64,000 nucleotides of DNA from assembly GCA_021014325.1 (NCBI GenBank), contig CM037472.1, positions 29,288,234 to 29,352,233 on the forward strand. Direction: 5' to 3'. Made by a program: the position numbers and the translations under genes. This DNA comes from Plazaster borealis. Taxonomy: Eukaryota > Echinodermata > Asteroidea > Forcipulatida > Labidiasteridae. Below the pieces are notes generated by a model, which saw only the letters and a program-made list of their open reading frames with translations, searched no databases and was not told where the DNA came from. How positions within the stretch are numbered: position 1 is the stretch's first letter; each line of letters opens with the position of its first letter. Below are positions 11,553-21,436 of this stretch, one piece after another.

Positions 11553-12318
11553 TTGCTCTTTGGTGGCATATTCACAAGAAGATTTTTGGCGGCATGGTGT
11601 TCATCTCCTGTCGACAACTTTTTTGTGTGGACGTGTTTCATTTGTGTAGCGCGCGTCTTGGTCTTGCTGTATTGCTACTGTACTTTACAATGTGTATGGT
11701 AACAAGCCACCTACGACGTCCACCTACGCATGTCATTCCGCAATATCTGTATGGGGAACAGACTAAGCACTGGTAACACAATAATCGTTGAGGAGTACCA
11801 GTTGAGTAGAGTCTACACACATGTACCTTGGAAAATTTGTCCGCATATCGTGCATCAATTGTGTTGACGTCATTGCATATACGGTCGTTCCTTAATAGGC
11901 CCTTTATATCATCAATGGGCATGTCGTCGCAGTTAGTTCAGTGCGGCGCGCGCGGTCGTACATTTTTATATGTACAATATTGCGAAATATCGGCGTAGAA
12001 GAACAGTCTACCAACGAAGCATGAAGCAAGAGTAGTATAAAGTGCCGGTGACTGACTGTGAGTTAGTATTTCAGGTAAGAGCCGACCGCCAAGCGAACAT
12101 GGGGAGCTCGCGCCTCCGCTCCATCCATCTAACTAACCATGATATAGAACAGTAGAACTTAGAAGCAAGGAGTTACTAAAGTCTCAGATTAATATTAGCC
12201 ACCGCCTGGTAGGACGTCAGTGTCTGTTTGTATGCAACAACAGAGGAGTCAACCCTGGGCTAGGGTAGGTAGACAAGTCTCATAATATTATCGTGGGTCT
12301 CTTATTATCGTTGTAGGA

Positions 12319-13281
12319 TGGGTTACCCTTAGCCCACCTTGTTGAGCTGTAATGGCTCTCTTTTAACATCGGTCTTATAACACTCACCATTACAGCCCAC
12401 CATCCATACATGTCTTAAACGCGTAGTTTAAAAGTACGAGCAAGTCGTACCTCTTTGATCGCAAATTTCTCCCACTTATAAACATCACATACTACTCCAA
12501 CCTCCCTCACTTTGTTCCTTACATCCTTACAATTTTTGTGACATATTCCAGGGCTCACCAAATGATGCCTTAGTCCAGATATGATTATTTGAAAATGGCA
12601 AAAAAAAAATGTGTACAAAAATTACATTGAAGTTCGTCTCGCAACGGGGCCGCCATCTTACGTATGATTCACTGCCTGCTGATCGTGAGAAGTCAGGGCA
12701 CCCGGCTTATCTGTCCGCGCGTGTTGTATGGCGTATTATGAATATGCATCAGATGACGTCACGGGAAGCTGTAGTACTTCGGAGCTCGATGTGTGCGCGC
12801 GTGCATGGCAAGTCATGAATATGCATAAGGTGACGTCGCGCGGCGCTTGCATGCTGTAGGCTTCCTCGCTCGTGCATATTCATGAACAGCCAGGCGCCCT
12901 GACTTTCTCACGATCAACAGGCAGCGAAGCAGAAGTTAAATGGCGGCCCCGTTACGAGACGAACTTCAATGTAATTTTTGTACACATTTTTTTTTTGCCA
13001 TTTTCAAATCATCATATCTGGACAAAGGCATCATTTGGTGAGCCCTGGAATATGTCACAAAAATTGTAAGGATAAAAGGAACAAAGTGAGGGAGGTTGGA
13101 GTGGTATGTGATGTTTATAAGTGGGAGAAATTTGCGATCAAAGAGGTACGACTTGCTCGTACTTTTAAACTACGCGTTTAAGACATGTATGGATGGTGGG
13201 CTGTAATGGTGAGTGTTATAAGACCGATGTTAAAAGAGAGCCATTACAGCTCAACAAGGTGGGCTAGGTTACCCTAGCCCC
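12319..13281. mobile_element. Palindromic element A
   Basis: Two arms of ~450 bp are near-perfect inverted copies. They meet around a central ~100-bp region near 12,800 that is itself partly symmetrical (ATGAATATGCAT and TGACGTC motifs on both sides). The ends carry TTACCCT.AGCCCACCTTG (left) and its complement (right). The same terminal motif ends palindromes B and C. The open frames at both arms are mirror images and not genes. Confidence 0.8.
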
Positions 13282-13953
13282 ATTAATAGTGCCAAATACT
13301 CTGGACTTCCTCCGATCCTTGGCCCTACGCCCACGTACCTCCAGGAGGTGACATTTGTTTTCGAAAATAAACTCACGTTTTATGCCGAATTTTTTTCCCC
13401 AGTTGTCCCTTATTGTGGCTCTTTTGTAGACAGCACATCAAAACGAAAAAGAGCCCGCTCGTTTTGGTGTAATTTATGAAGAAAATCGGAGGCGTTACTC
13501 ACACGATTTTGACTGCCCGGCATCCATGATGGTTTCTAATGCGCATGCGCGCTGACATACAGCGCTGTGTGTGTGACCTGTCTGTACTCCTAGCTAGTCG
13601 CTGCTTCAGCAGTTTTCTTGCGATGTGGTTTATTTGGAAGTGATACGTCAGGCTGCGTAGTACATGTACGTACGTGTATCTCTGTCGGCCGGCCCCGGTG
13701 ATAGCAAACTTAGCGGGCGATATTTTAGTTGAACCATGGAGGAAGGAAATGGTCGAACCCCGAAACACCCAGGGGGGAGGAGGGGGGGGGGGTGAAATTA
13801 TAATAATGGGATTAATGATAATAATAATTTATGATTTGTAAATTTAGATTAAGCCTTTATTAGGTTAAATTGGAATTCTGCGGATATGTGCGATTTTCTT
13901 GGGCAAAACACTTGAACGAAAATTGTTAATTAATTATTTAATTAATTGTTTAA

Positions 13954-13955
<2 letters not shown>

Positions 13956-13986
<31 letters not shown>

Positions 13987-13990
13987 AAGT
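13956..13990. repeat. (TTAG)n microsatellite
   Basis: About eight TTAG units with slight interruption. Confidence 0.9.
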
Positions 13991-14039
13991 ATAGTTAGTT
14001 GGACATTTATTTGTTTGTGTGATTGTTTATTTGTATATC

Positions 14040-14356
14040 TATTTCTTTAATTAGTTGTTGTTTACATAGGGATGGGTGGGATATTTTATTTGTAAGACAT
14101 GTCTTCCCTCTGAGAGGGAATATTGCATTCAGTGTACTGTTATTAATTGTTATCCAATTAGTTTGGAGAACCCCTCGACAGAAACTTGTTTCTTTTGGGT
14201 AATCCCATGGAGCTTTTTGGGTGTTGTTTTCTGTTATATTTTTGGTTATGTTTACTACTCAGTGTTATTTGTACAAGTCATTGTTTTGTCTATGATTCAC
14301 TGTTTGTAATATCCCGGAAAATGAAATAAATAAATAAATAAATAAATATAATAAAT
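14040..14356 (+). mobile_element. Retroposon 3' end with (AAAT)n tail
   Basis: A T-rich stretch ends TAATATCCCGGAAAATGAAA followed by about eight AAAT units. This is the usual look of a non-LTR retrotransposon 3' UTR and simple-repeat tail. No reverse transcriptase is present. Confidence 0.45.
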
Positions 14357-14582
14357 AAATGTCTTTTTATTGATATGATTAGATCAATGTTCAAGTTCGT
14401 TTTGGGGTTATCCTGAGACTTTCCTTATCTAAATTAAAAACATTATTGTTTGTAACTACATGGAAAAATTCATAACAAAATCATGTCAGATGTGTTTCAA
14501 TTGATGCTGATATTGTTTTCTTTTGTTTTGTAGTTGCAATAAACGCAGTATAAAAATCTTCAAACTTCTTTATTCTTCTTAA

Positions 14583-14945
14583 AGGCATGGTACACGTTTT
14601 GGTAATTGGAGCACGGTTTGTTTCAAACCTATATAGTTGTAGATATATACCATAAAACTAACCTGTGAAAATTTAATTTCAAAAGGTTGTAGCATTTTTT
14701 AGGTATTGCCGATAATCTGGAGTGGTTATGTCCAAGCAGGAAGAATAATCTGCATTGGAATACACACTCTGAGAAACGTTACGCGTAACACTTCTCAGAT
14801 TCAAATGTTTTAGGGGATAAAAAGTGATAGATTTTTCCATGACCGCCGTACTTCGAAGTGAAAAGTTTCTCAAAATGCATTATACTATCCAAAGCTGCTG
14901 CACTTCTTGCCGAGTAGTACAATGGTAAGAAAATAATCATACAAC
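14583..14945 (+). mobile_element. TTAA MITE family 2, copy 1
   Basis: Starts AGGCATGGTACACG after TTAA (14579-14582) and matches the reverse complement of 60052-60412 through most of its length. The right terminus is not recognisable, so this copy is truncated. It is non-coding. Confidence 0.75.
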
Positions 14946-15554
14946 AAATGGACTAAAAACTCCAATATTCCTTTTCAAACTCCCAGTGATGTCTTGTCTT
15001 ATAAAAAAACAAAGTATGCAATGTTCAATTCCCCCTGAAAATTATGTTAATTCTTTTAAATACAAGCTGTATTGTAGACAATAAGTTGTTCAATTTTAGA
15101 GAAAGAAGGGAGAAAAGATGGTAGGAAATGTTAAGATGGTAGGAAATTGTTACGCTTACCGAGTGATGAAGAATTGCCTAGTGTCGACGTATCACTTCCA
15201 AGTAAACCACATCGCAAGAAAACTGCTGAAGCAGCGACTAGCTAGTAGTACAGACAGGTCACACACACAGCGCTGTATGTCAGCGCGCATGCGCATTAAA
15301 AACCATCATGGATGCCGGGCAGTCAAAATCGTGTGAGTAACGCCTCCGATTTTCTTCATAAATTACACCAAAACGAGCGGGCTCTTTTTCGTTTTGATGT
15401 GCTGTCTACAAAAGAGCCACAATAAGGGACAACTGGGGAAAAAATCTCGGCATAAAACGTGAGTTTATTTTCGAAAACAAATGTCAACTCGTGGAGGTAC
15501 GTGGGCGTAGGGCCAAGGATCGGAGGAAGTCCAGAGTATTTGGCACTATTAATG

Positions 15555-15686
15555 GGGCTAGGGTTACCCTAGCCCACCTTGTTGAGCTGTAATGGCTCTC
15601 TTTTACAGTATACGGTCTTATTTATAGACCGATGTTAAAAGAGAGCCATTACAGCTCAACAAGGTGGGCTAGGGTTACCCTAGCCC
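15555..15686. repeat. Short palindrome C sharing ends with A and B
   Basis: Arms of ~50 bp (AGCCCACCTTGTTGAGCTGT... and complement) surround a ~25-bp centre. This is a mini-version of the termini of palindrome A. It is followed by TGGTAGGACGTCAG, which also stands at 12210 just left of the complex. Confidence 0.8.
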
Positions 15687-16221
15687 TGGTAGGACGTCAG
15701 TCAGTGCCACTGCACTGACGTCCTGGGTATAAAGATCCTTTACAATGCGAACAAAATTTTGAGTAACATTTTAAAATATTTTTACATAATTTGAGAAGCT
15801 AAAACTCCATTCACTTATTCTTGGTGCCTTTAATTACACTTTTGCTGAGTTCAAAACCTATCAAATACATCCATGAATGACATTATTTCCGAAAATAAGT
15901 CCAAGTTGTGCACTGGCGCTGCGACTCCGTCGTGTTGCCGCCCCAAAGAAAAAGCGTTCAGTGTTACGGGTTAGACAGCGCCCTCTTTTGTGGACTTGGT
16001 TCCATGTCAGTTGAGGTTGTCGCAACGAATGCGTCAATTTCCATTTTATTTTCACAATAATGTCATCCAAGGATAAAATTGGCAATTCTGAATAGAGCAG
16101 GCGTAAGGTTCAGGACACAAGGAACATGTGAGTTACGTTTCAGCTTCCTCAAAAAGGTAAAAATATGATAAAAATGGTTATAAATTTTGTCGCAATGCCT
16201 GAGGACCTTTATACCCTGGAC

Positions 16222-16275
16222 CCCGTCGCGTTGTATGCAACGAAGGAGCCCGTCGCGTTGTATGCAACGAAGGAG
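16222..16275. repeat. 27-bp tandem duplication
   Basis: Two copies of CCCGTCGCGTTGTATGCAAC plus 7 bp stand head to tail. A related TGTATGCAAC...GGGCTAGGG stretch stands at 12231-12267, so the motif brackets the palindrome complex in direct orientation. The rest of 15,700-16,300 holds nothing I recognise. Confidence 0.8.
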
Positions 16276-16664
16276 TCCAACCTGGGCTAGGGTTACCCTA
16301 TTACTGTGGGGGTTAGGACGTTTTTCGATTAGAATACAAAAAAATCAACAACCTTTTAAAAAGTGTCAAATTATTATTATTGTTGAAGTATTACTTTCCA
16401 CTTTTTTTGACATAAAAAAAGGTTAATACATCGTTTATTTGATTAAATTCGTCCACGAAGTCTCTGAAAGTGTGCATCTGCATGCGCCCGGAGTGATTCT
16501 GGAGGTGAGCCTCCTATAATAATTATCGTGGTAATCAGAAATAATTTTTTTAAATGAACTATCTCTACATATTTAAAGGAGCTACATCCAAAGATAATGT
16601 TCAAATATTTACCTTACACTGGGATTACAATGTTTAACTTCCCAGCAGATGGATAAATATTATA

Positions 16665-17275
16665 TTCTCTTCTGTATGGACTCCCTGATAAAGATCTCGC
16701 TAAAATTCAATGTGTACAAAACACTGCTGCTCGCCTCGTTTCTTGCTTGCCTCAATCTCACCATATTACACCAGTACTAATGAAATTGCGTTGGCTCCCA
16801 GTTAAGTTTCGTACAATTTACAAAATTCTTTTGTTAACTTTCAAAGCTCAAACAAGTCAATCTCCTGCTTATTCATCTGAACTTGTTCACCATTATTCCC
16901 TATAGCCCCACTTCTGTGGCCAACGATCCATGGATCGGTGGCCACAGAAGTGGGGCTATATTTTTCCCCCTACTCGGACTTTACGTTCATCTCAACAGTC
17001 ATTGCTTACCACAACTAGCAGTGCTTCTTCCATGCTGCTCCATTTCTTTGGAATAGTCTTCCTGTGCATATTCGCCTGGCTAGTTCTTTACACTGTTTTA
17101 AGTCTCTGTTAAAAACTCATGTGTTTGAAGCTGCTTATTTGTAATCTGCTTACTTAATAATTATCTTTCACTTATTGTATAATTATTTTCTTGTTCTCTT
17201 TATGCGCTCAGAGGCTTTGGCATTAGGCGCTTTACAAATGTCTTTATTATTATTATTATTATTATTATTGTTAAG
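16665..17275 (+). pseudogene. CR1/L2-like LINE, 3' end
   Basis: The + strand reads LAKIQCVQNTAARLVSCLPQ, then HITPVLMKLRWLPVKFRTIY, then after breaks LRSSQQSLLTTT. This is the conserved C-terminal region of CR1/L2-type reverse transcriptase proteins. The 3' UTR ends GGCGCTTTACAAATGTC and an (ATT)n tail at about 17240-17270, which is typical of the clade. The frame is interrupted at 16901-16960 by a 60-bp palindrome. It is 5'-truncated and dead. Confidence 0.8.
16901..16960. repeat. 60-bp palindrome inside the LINE
   Basis: TATAGCCCCACTTCTGTGGC opens a 30-base arm that is mirrored, with one mismatch, by its reverse complement across the centre CCATGG. It interrupts the LINE coding sequence. 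Confidence 0.9.
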
Positions 17276-17939
17276 GTCCTTTAATGTAGAGATAGTTCAG
17301 TTAACAAAATTATTTCTGATGACCATGATAATATTAATAGGAGGCTCACCTCCAGAATCCCATCAGGTGCATGCACACTTTCAGAGACTTCGTGGACGAA
17401 TTTAATCAGACCCTTTCTCTATGATCAGACAAATGATGTATTTCTTTTATGTCAAAGTTAAAAGTAATACTTCAACAATAAAAATAACAGGACACTTTTT
17501 ATTGGTTGCTGAACATTTTTTATTCTAATCGAAAAACGTCCTAACCCCCACGGTAAACGGGTATGGGGTAAACCCATCCTTACTACTATACTACTACAAA
17601 AACAGTGTTGTAGCCGTCGACAGTCCCGAGATCAAATTTTCGTGGTCTTGGTGGGGAGCACGCATGGTCTTGGACGTCACTGTCTCGGTCACGGACTTCT
17701 TTTTGGCTTGAGACCAGTTCGAGACCAATACAAAACATGCATTTTGATTACAAACAAAATGTCTCGTACCTGGAAAAATCCTTCGAAAAAAAGGAAGCAA
17801 ATAAATGAGTAAATCGCCACTTGAAACCTGCGATGATTTATATTAACTCTATGCACACCGCGAAACTTTTTAATACACAATGCTCAACAATACACAAACA
17901 CTGGGGCCCCTGTGACTGTCTGTTTGGACACCCATTTAA

Positions 17940-18299
17940 AGGCATCGTACACGTTTGGTAATTACTCAAAATATATATTAGCATGAAAACTGACTTGGTA
18001 ACAAGTAACGGAGAGCTGTTGATAGAATAAAACATTGTGAGAAACGACTCCCTCTGAAGTAACGTAGTTTTTGAGAAAGAGGTAATTTCTCACTAAAATA
18101 ATAAAAGACTTCTAGCTAGAAGCCTTTTATTCCTATCTGAAAGCACACAAATTTGTACAACAAGGGTGTTTTTTCTTTCATCATTTTCTTGCAACTTCGA
18201 TGACCAATTGAGCCCAAATTTTCACAGGCTTGTAATATTATGCATATGTTGCAAGTGAGAACACTGGTCTTTGACAATTACTAAACGTGTACGGTGCCT
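17940..18299 (-). mobile_element. TTAA MITE family 1, copy 4
   Basis: Reverse-oriented full-length copy flanked by TTAA at 17936-17939 and 18300-18303. Its ends are AGGCATCGTACACGTTTGG and ...CGTGTACGGTGCCT. It is non-coding. The following ~600 bp (18304-18890) show nothing I recognise. Confidence 0.87.
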
Positions 18300-18889
18300 T
18301 TAAAGATGTTTTCTCATTGACATCTACTGATTTTAATAGCTCAACATTTTTTTACGGTCATGTTTCTGAAGCGCAATCAGACCGCTTGAAAACCATTAAA
18401 ACCAACGATCTTCGACCCGCATGGTCAAAGACAGCATCCCAGAAAGATTTATGAAAGGCCTTATGAAAATGGAGTATAATCCATATACATGTAATTACAA
18501 ATTTTTGGCTGGTATGTGAAAGGAACAGGTCTTCAACAAAGCATTAGGCACAAATCCATCCAAAGAATTAAATTGTTCATTGTTAGCTGTGCCTTTTGAC
18601 CGGGCCACCAAACCATGACCACAGGGACTCCTTGAAACAGTTGCCTGTACGTGTAATCTGCCAAAGTGTCTCACCATATGTGCCGAGTTGACATGACTAC
18701 CGCAAAAACACGAACAGAACCTGGAATGCCAGTTTACGAGATCACCGCTGCATGTTGCATAAGAGTTTTACATGTTATTGTGTCCTTCCAAGCGAAGTGG
18801 TTAAAATCTGCTGTGTACGGTTATAAGTGAAAATTTGAAGCATGGAAGACCGATTGTGCCACTGTCCACTGTAAATCCTGACATTTACA

Positions 18890-19215
18890 TGTTTATGTAC
18901 AAAGTAATAAACCACAAGGGAAACTGACTGGGTAATGTCGCATCCCTTTAAGGTGATCCCACTACTGCGGCTTCCTAGGTTGTATTGTAAACTTGGGTGT
19001 GCTCCCTGGCTATGTATGTACATGTATGGCAGTTACAGGTTGAATGGCTTCTGACTGGCACCCCGATCAAAGATATTGACAAAATAGGGAGACCTGTAGA
19101 TAGCTACATGTAGATAGCTCAGTTTGTTGGCACGTTAATCTGGAGGTCCCAGATCAAATCCCGCTCTAGTCAATTTTTCTTTGTTCAACCCAAAATCAAA
19201 ATTCATATATATACG
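18890..19215 (+). mobile_element. tRNA-derived SINE, family S1
   Basis: Contains a tRNA-like segment (TAGATAGCTCAGTTTGTTGG box A region; AGATCAAATCCCGC box B region, 19109-19170) followed by ATTTTTCTTTGTTCAACCC. The same body, in reverse, is at 40255-40500 and, more diverged, at 20690-20870; all share GATATTGACAAAATAGGGAG or its complement. It is not a functional tRNA because the cloverleaf is degenerate. Confidence 0.65.
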
Positions 19216-19786
19216 ATCAATAATGGAATGAAAATTCAACTGCACCTGAGGTTTGGGGGTAATGTTCCCATCAAGTTTATTCAAATAGTTTCATATTTGC
19301 ATCATGCTGGCGGTGAATGTGAAAAATATGATGTACATACATACAATAACATCCTAATGTTAGCATTTAAACACTGATACATTGTTGTAGGTGGTTGTCA
19401 TTGCCAATATCTAAATGTACCATGCAAATCATAATTGGAAGTGGCCGTTTCCTATTTCCTTTAGTCGGGGTGAGTGATCTTGACAAATAATGTTTTATCT
19501 GGTTGAGTCATTTATATTTAGTATGCTGTTAGATTATGAATACGAATCTCTCATGGTTTCTACATGACAGTAAAGTTTAAAGTCTCTTTAATTGTTCTGT
19601 GTTGATCCTGTTCATTTTGAGAAAATTTATGAATTTTATGTTTTTTCCCCCCATCAATTATTATATTATTTGTGGAAAAAAAACACCAACAATTTAAACA
19701 CAAGTGCACCTCTAATCAAGAGCTTTTGTTTCACAATTATAGCAATGAGTTTTTTTTTATTAAGCCGTTATCGTATTTGAAGTACA

Positions 19787-20041
19787 GGGCCCAATTTTAT
19801 GTCTCTATCTACCACCGAGTTCTGTGCTTATGATCAACATTCTTCACTTACAGGCAGGGCAAGCGCTGAATTTCTGTGCTAGCTGTGTAAGCGAAGAATG
19901 CCTAGTAACGTGGAGTACGCACGCGCATAAGCAAAAATTCCCTGCTAACCTGTGAAATACGCTTGATGTAAGCACGGAATTCCCTGATTCTGTGAGCGCC
20001 GATTCTTTGCTTACTATAAGCAGAACCATGAAATTGGGCCC
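19787..20041. mobile_element. GGGCCCAATTT inverted-repeat MITE
   Basis: Termini GGGCCCAATTTTATG and ATGAAATTGGGCCC are inverted. The interior is rich in AAGCA/TGCTTA motifs, as in related copies at 47571, 49648 and 63568. It is non-coding and its superfamily is unknown. Confidence 0.7.
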
Positions 20042-20286
20042 AGTTCTCAAAAATTGGCACCAGTTGTTTCAGTGGAATGTCCCCCAGGCCAGGTGGATTT
20101 TGTTGAACCTTTAACATCGTGATTGCAAGTTATTTACTGGGCTGTGTATATAGAATGGTTCCTGCTGTCAACAAAGCAGAAAATTAATACAAATGAAGTA
20201 GTTGAACATTACAATACATGCATGATGTGATGTGTTATCAGTGAGTGCAATCCTTAACCAAACCTTACTCTTCCATTTTCTCTTAA

Positions 20287-20626
20287 AGGTATTGTACACT
20301 TTTGGTAACGGCTCAAAATCAGTGTCTACATTTTATGTGACGCAACATATGCATGAACAAACAAACCTGTGAAAGCTTGAGCTCAATTGGTCATCGAGAT
20401 CACGAGAAAATAGTGAAAAGAGACCTTATGTGTTTTCTGTTTTTTCAAAATATCGCGCGTGATAAAAACTATTGTTTTACTCATTTCTCAGAAATGATAG
20501 CATTTTAGGCAGAAATATTTTAAGGAACCCTTTCAACCATTACTTACTTTAAATCATGTAAGTTGTGTGTGAATCTGTGAACATTTTTTTCCTTTTTTTT
20601 GATCTTACCAATAGTGTACAGGGCCT
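20287..20626 (+). mobile_element. TTAA MITE family 3
   Basis: Flanked by TTAA (20283-20286 and 20627-20630); starts AGGTATTGTACACTTTTGG and ends AGTGTACAGGGCCT. It shares the CAACATATGCAT and AGCTCAATTGGTCATCGA core with family 1, so it is a diverged subfamily. Confidence 0.8.
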
Positions 20627-20689
20627 TTAACCCATTCCCAAAATAAAAAGAAATTTACCTGATTTGGTCATCGTTTTTAACACCAAGTA

Positions 20690-20870
20690 CATGTAATAAA
20701 CCACAAGGGAATGGGTACGTAAAGCAATTTTGGGTAAACAATGAAAAATTGGCTAGAATTTGATTTGAGCCTGCAACCTCCGGTTTAACATGTTGGTGCT
20801 CTACCAACTGCGCTATTGAGCCCTATGTTGGCAATCTCCCTGTTTTGTCAATATCTTTGTTTGAGGGTTG
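20690..20870 (-). mobile_element. tRNA-derived SINE, family S1 (reverse)
   Basis: On the minus strand the tRNA-like part reads GGGCTCAATAGCGCAGTTGG (box A) and GGTTGCAGGCTCAAATC (box B). It is followed, in minus direction, by the GTTTACCC...CCCTTGTGGTTTATTAC body shared with 18890. The degenerate tRNA fold argues against a real tRNA gene. The ~480 bp to the first exon at 21351 show nothing else. Confidence 0.65.
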
Positions 20871-21350
20871 GGGGTGGGGGGGGGGGAGGTCAGTGAGAAG
20901 TGTAGGACCTCATGCTGCTGAATAGTGAAGCAACCTTGGTTACAAGCAACCTGGGAAGTGGGTTGTTAGGGGATCATCATAAGGGGTTACAACTTTTTTT
21001 TGTATAACATAAACCAACCTGTTTTAAATATGCACACACAAAAATAATAGAAATAAATAAGTAAATAACAAATGAAAGAAAGTGTTTTGAGCCTTGGCTC
21101 GTTATTGTTCAGCAATCACAATTTGGATGCAACATCAACATAATTTCAATTTCCAAATGTGTAATCATTGATGATTGTAAATTGATAATTGTGCTAATTT
21201 AGTATTGGCTGATTTAGGTAACAAATCATATTCTTTATCCCGATGCAAAATTAACATCTAGGCCCCTATTAAATAAGTTTGGAATTTGTTTACAAATTAA
21301 AGCGATAACATTCACAATGAAAATTGTTTTTATGTATTTTATTATTTCAG

Positions 21351-21436
21351 ATAGAAAAACAATGACTGTCTTGGGTCGTTATTTGTGTGTTTTATTGATA
21401 TTTGCACGTATATCAATATGCACCAGTCAGCAAAAG
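21351..21436 (+). CDS. Receptor exon 1: signal peptide (coding from 21362)
   Basis: Acceptor TTATTTCAG precedes 21351 and the donor AAG/GTAAGA follows 21436. ATG at 21362 opens 25 codons, MTVLGRYLCVLLIFARISIC and five more, a typical signal peptide with likely cleavage after the C/T region. It leaves phase 0, matching exon 2. The 11 bases before ATG would be 5' UTR, so at least one upstream non-coding exon is implied but not located. Confidence 0.78.

Larger units (their letters stand above)
13276..15561. mobile_element. Palindromic element B with interrupted centre
   Basis: Inverted arms lie at 13276-13651 and 15188-15561, starting ACCCTAGCCCCATTAATAGT and ending in the complement. The ~1.5 kb spacer holds a retroposon tail (14040-14356) and a TTAA MITE (from 14583), apparently later insertions. 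The arms share their outer GGCTAGGGT/ACCCTAGCC ends with palindromes A and C. Confidence 0.75.
16306..17553. mobile_element. Inverted-repeat element enclosing a LINE fragment
   Basis: Left arm (16306 to about 16515, GTGGGGGTTAGGACGTTTTT) and right arm (about 17338-17553, its complement) are ~210 bp each. The interior contains a 5'-truncated LINE (16665-17275), probably a later insertion. The outer flank repeats the GGGCTAGGGTTACCCTA motif of the palindrome complex. The ~380 bp after it, up to 17,939, show nothing I recognise. Confidence 0.7.

Noticed and set aside
11638..11922. 94-codon minus-strand open frame
   Set aside because: No family resemblance, no splice signals, and no neighbouring exon-like sequence.
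12036..12074. TATAAAG followed by a strong donor CAG/GTAAGA, a possible first non-coding exon of the receptor
   Set aside because: A start site ~30 bp after the TATA box would leave an exon of only a few bases, and there is no other support.
19109..19170. tRNA gene candidates (also at 20770, 30780, 43390, 50270, 59620)
   Set aside because: Box A and box B are recognisable, but the stems do not pair as a cloverleaf and each is fused to a repeated body, so they are SINE heads.
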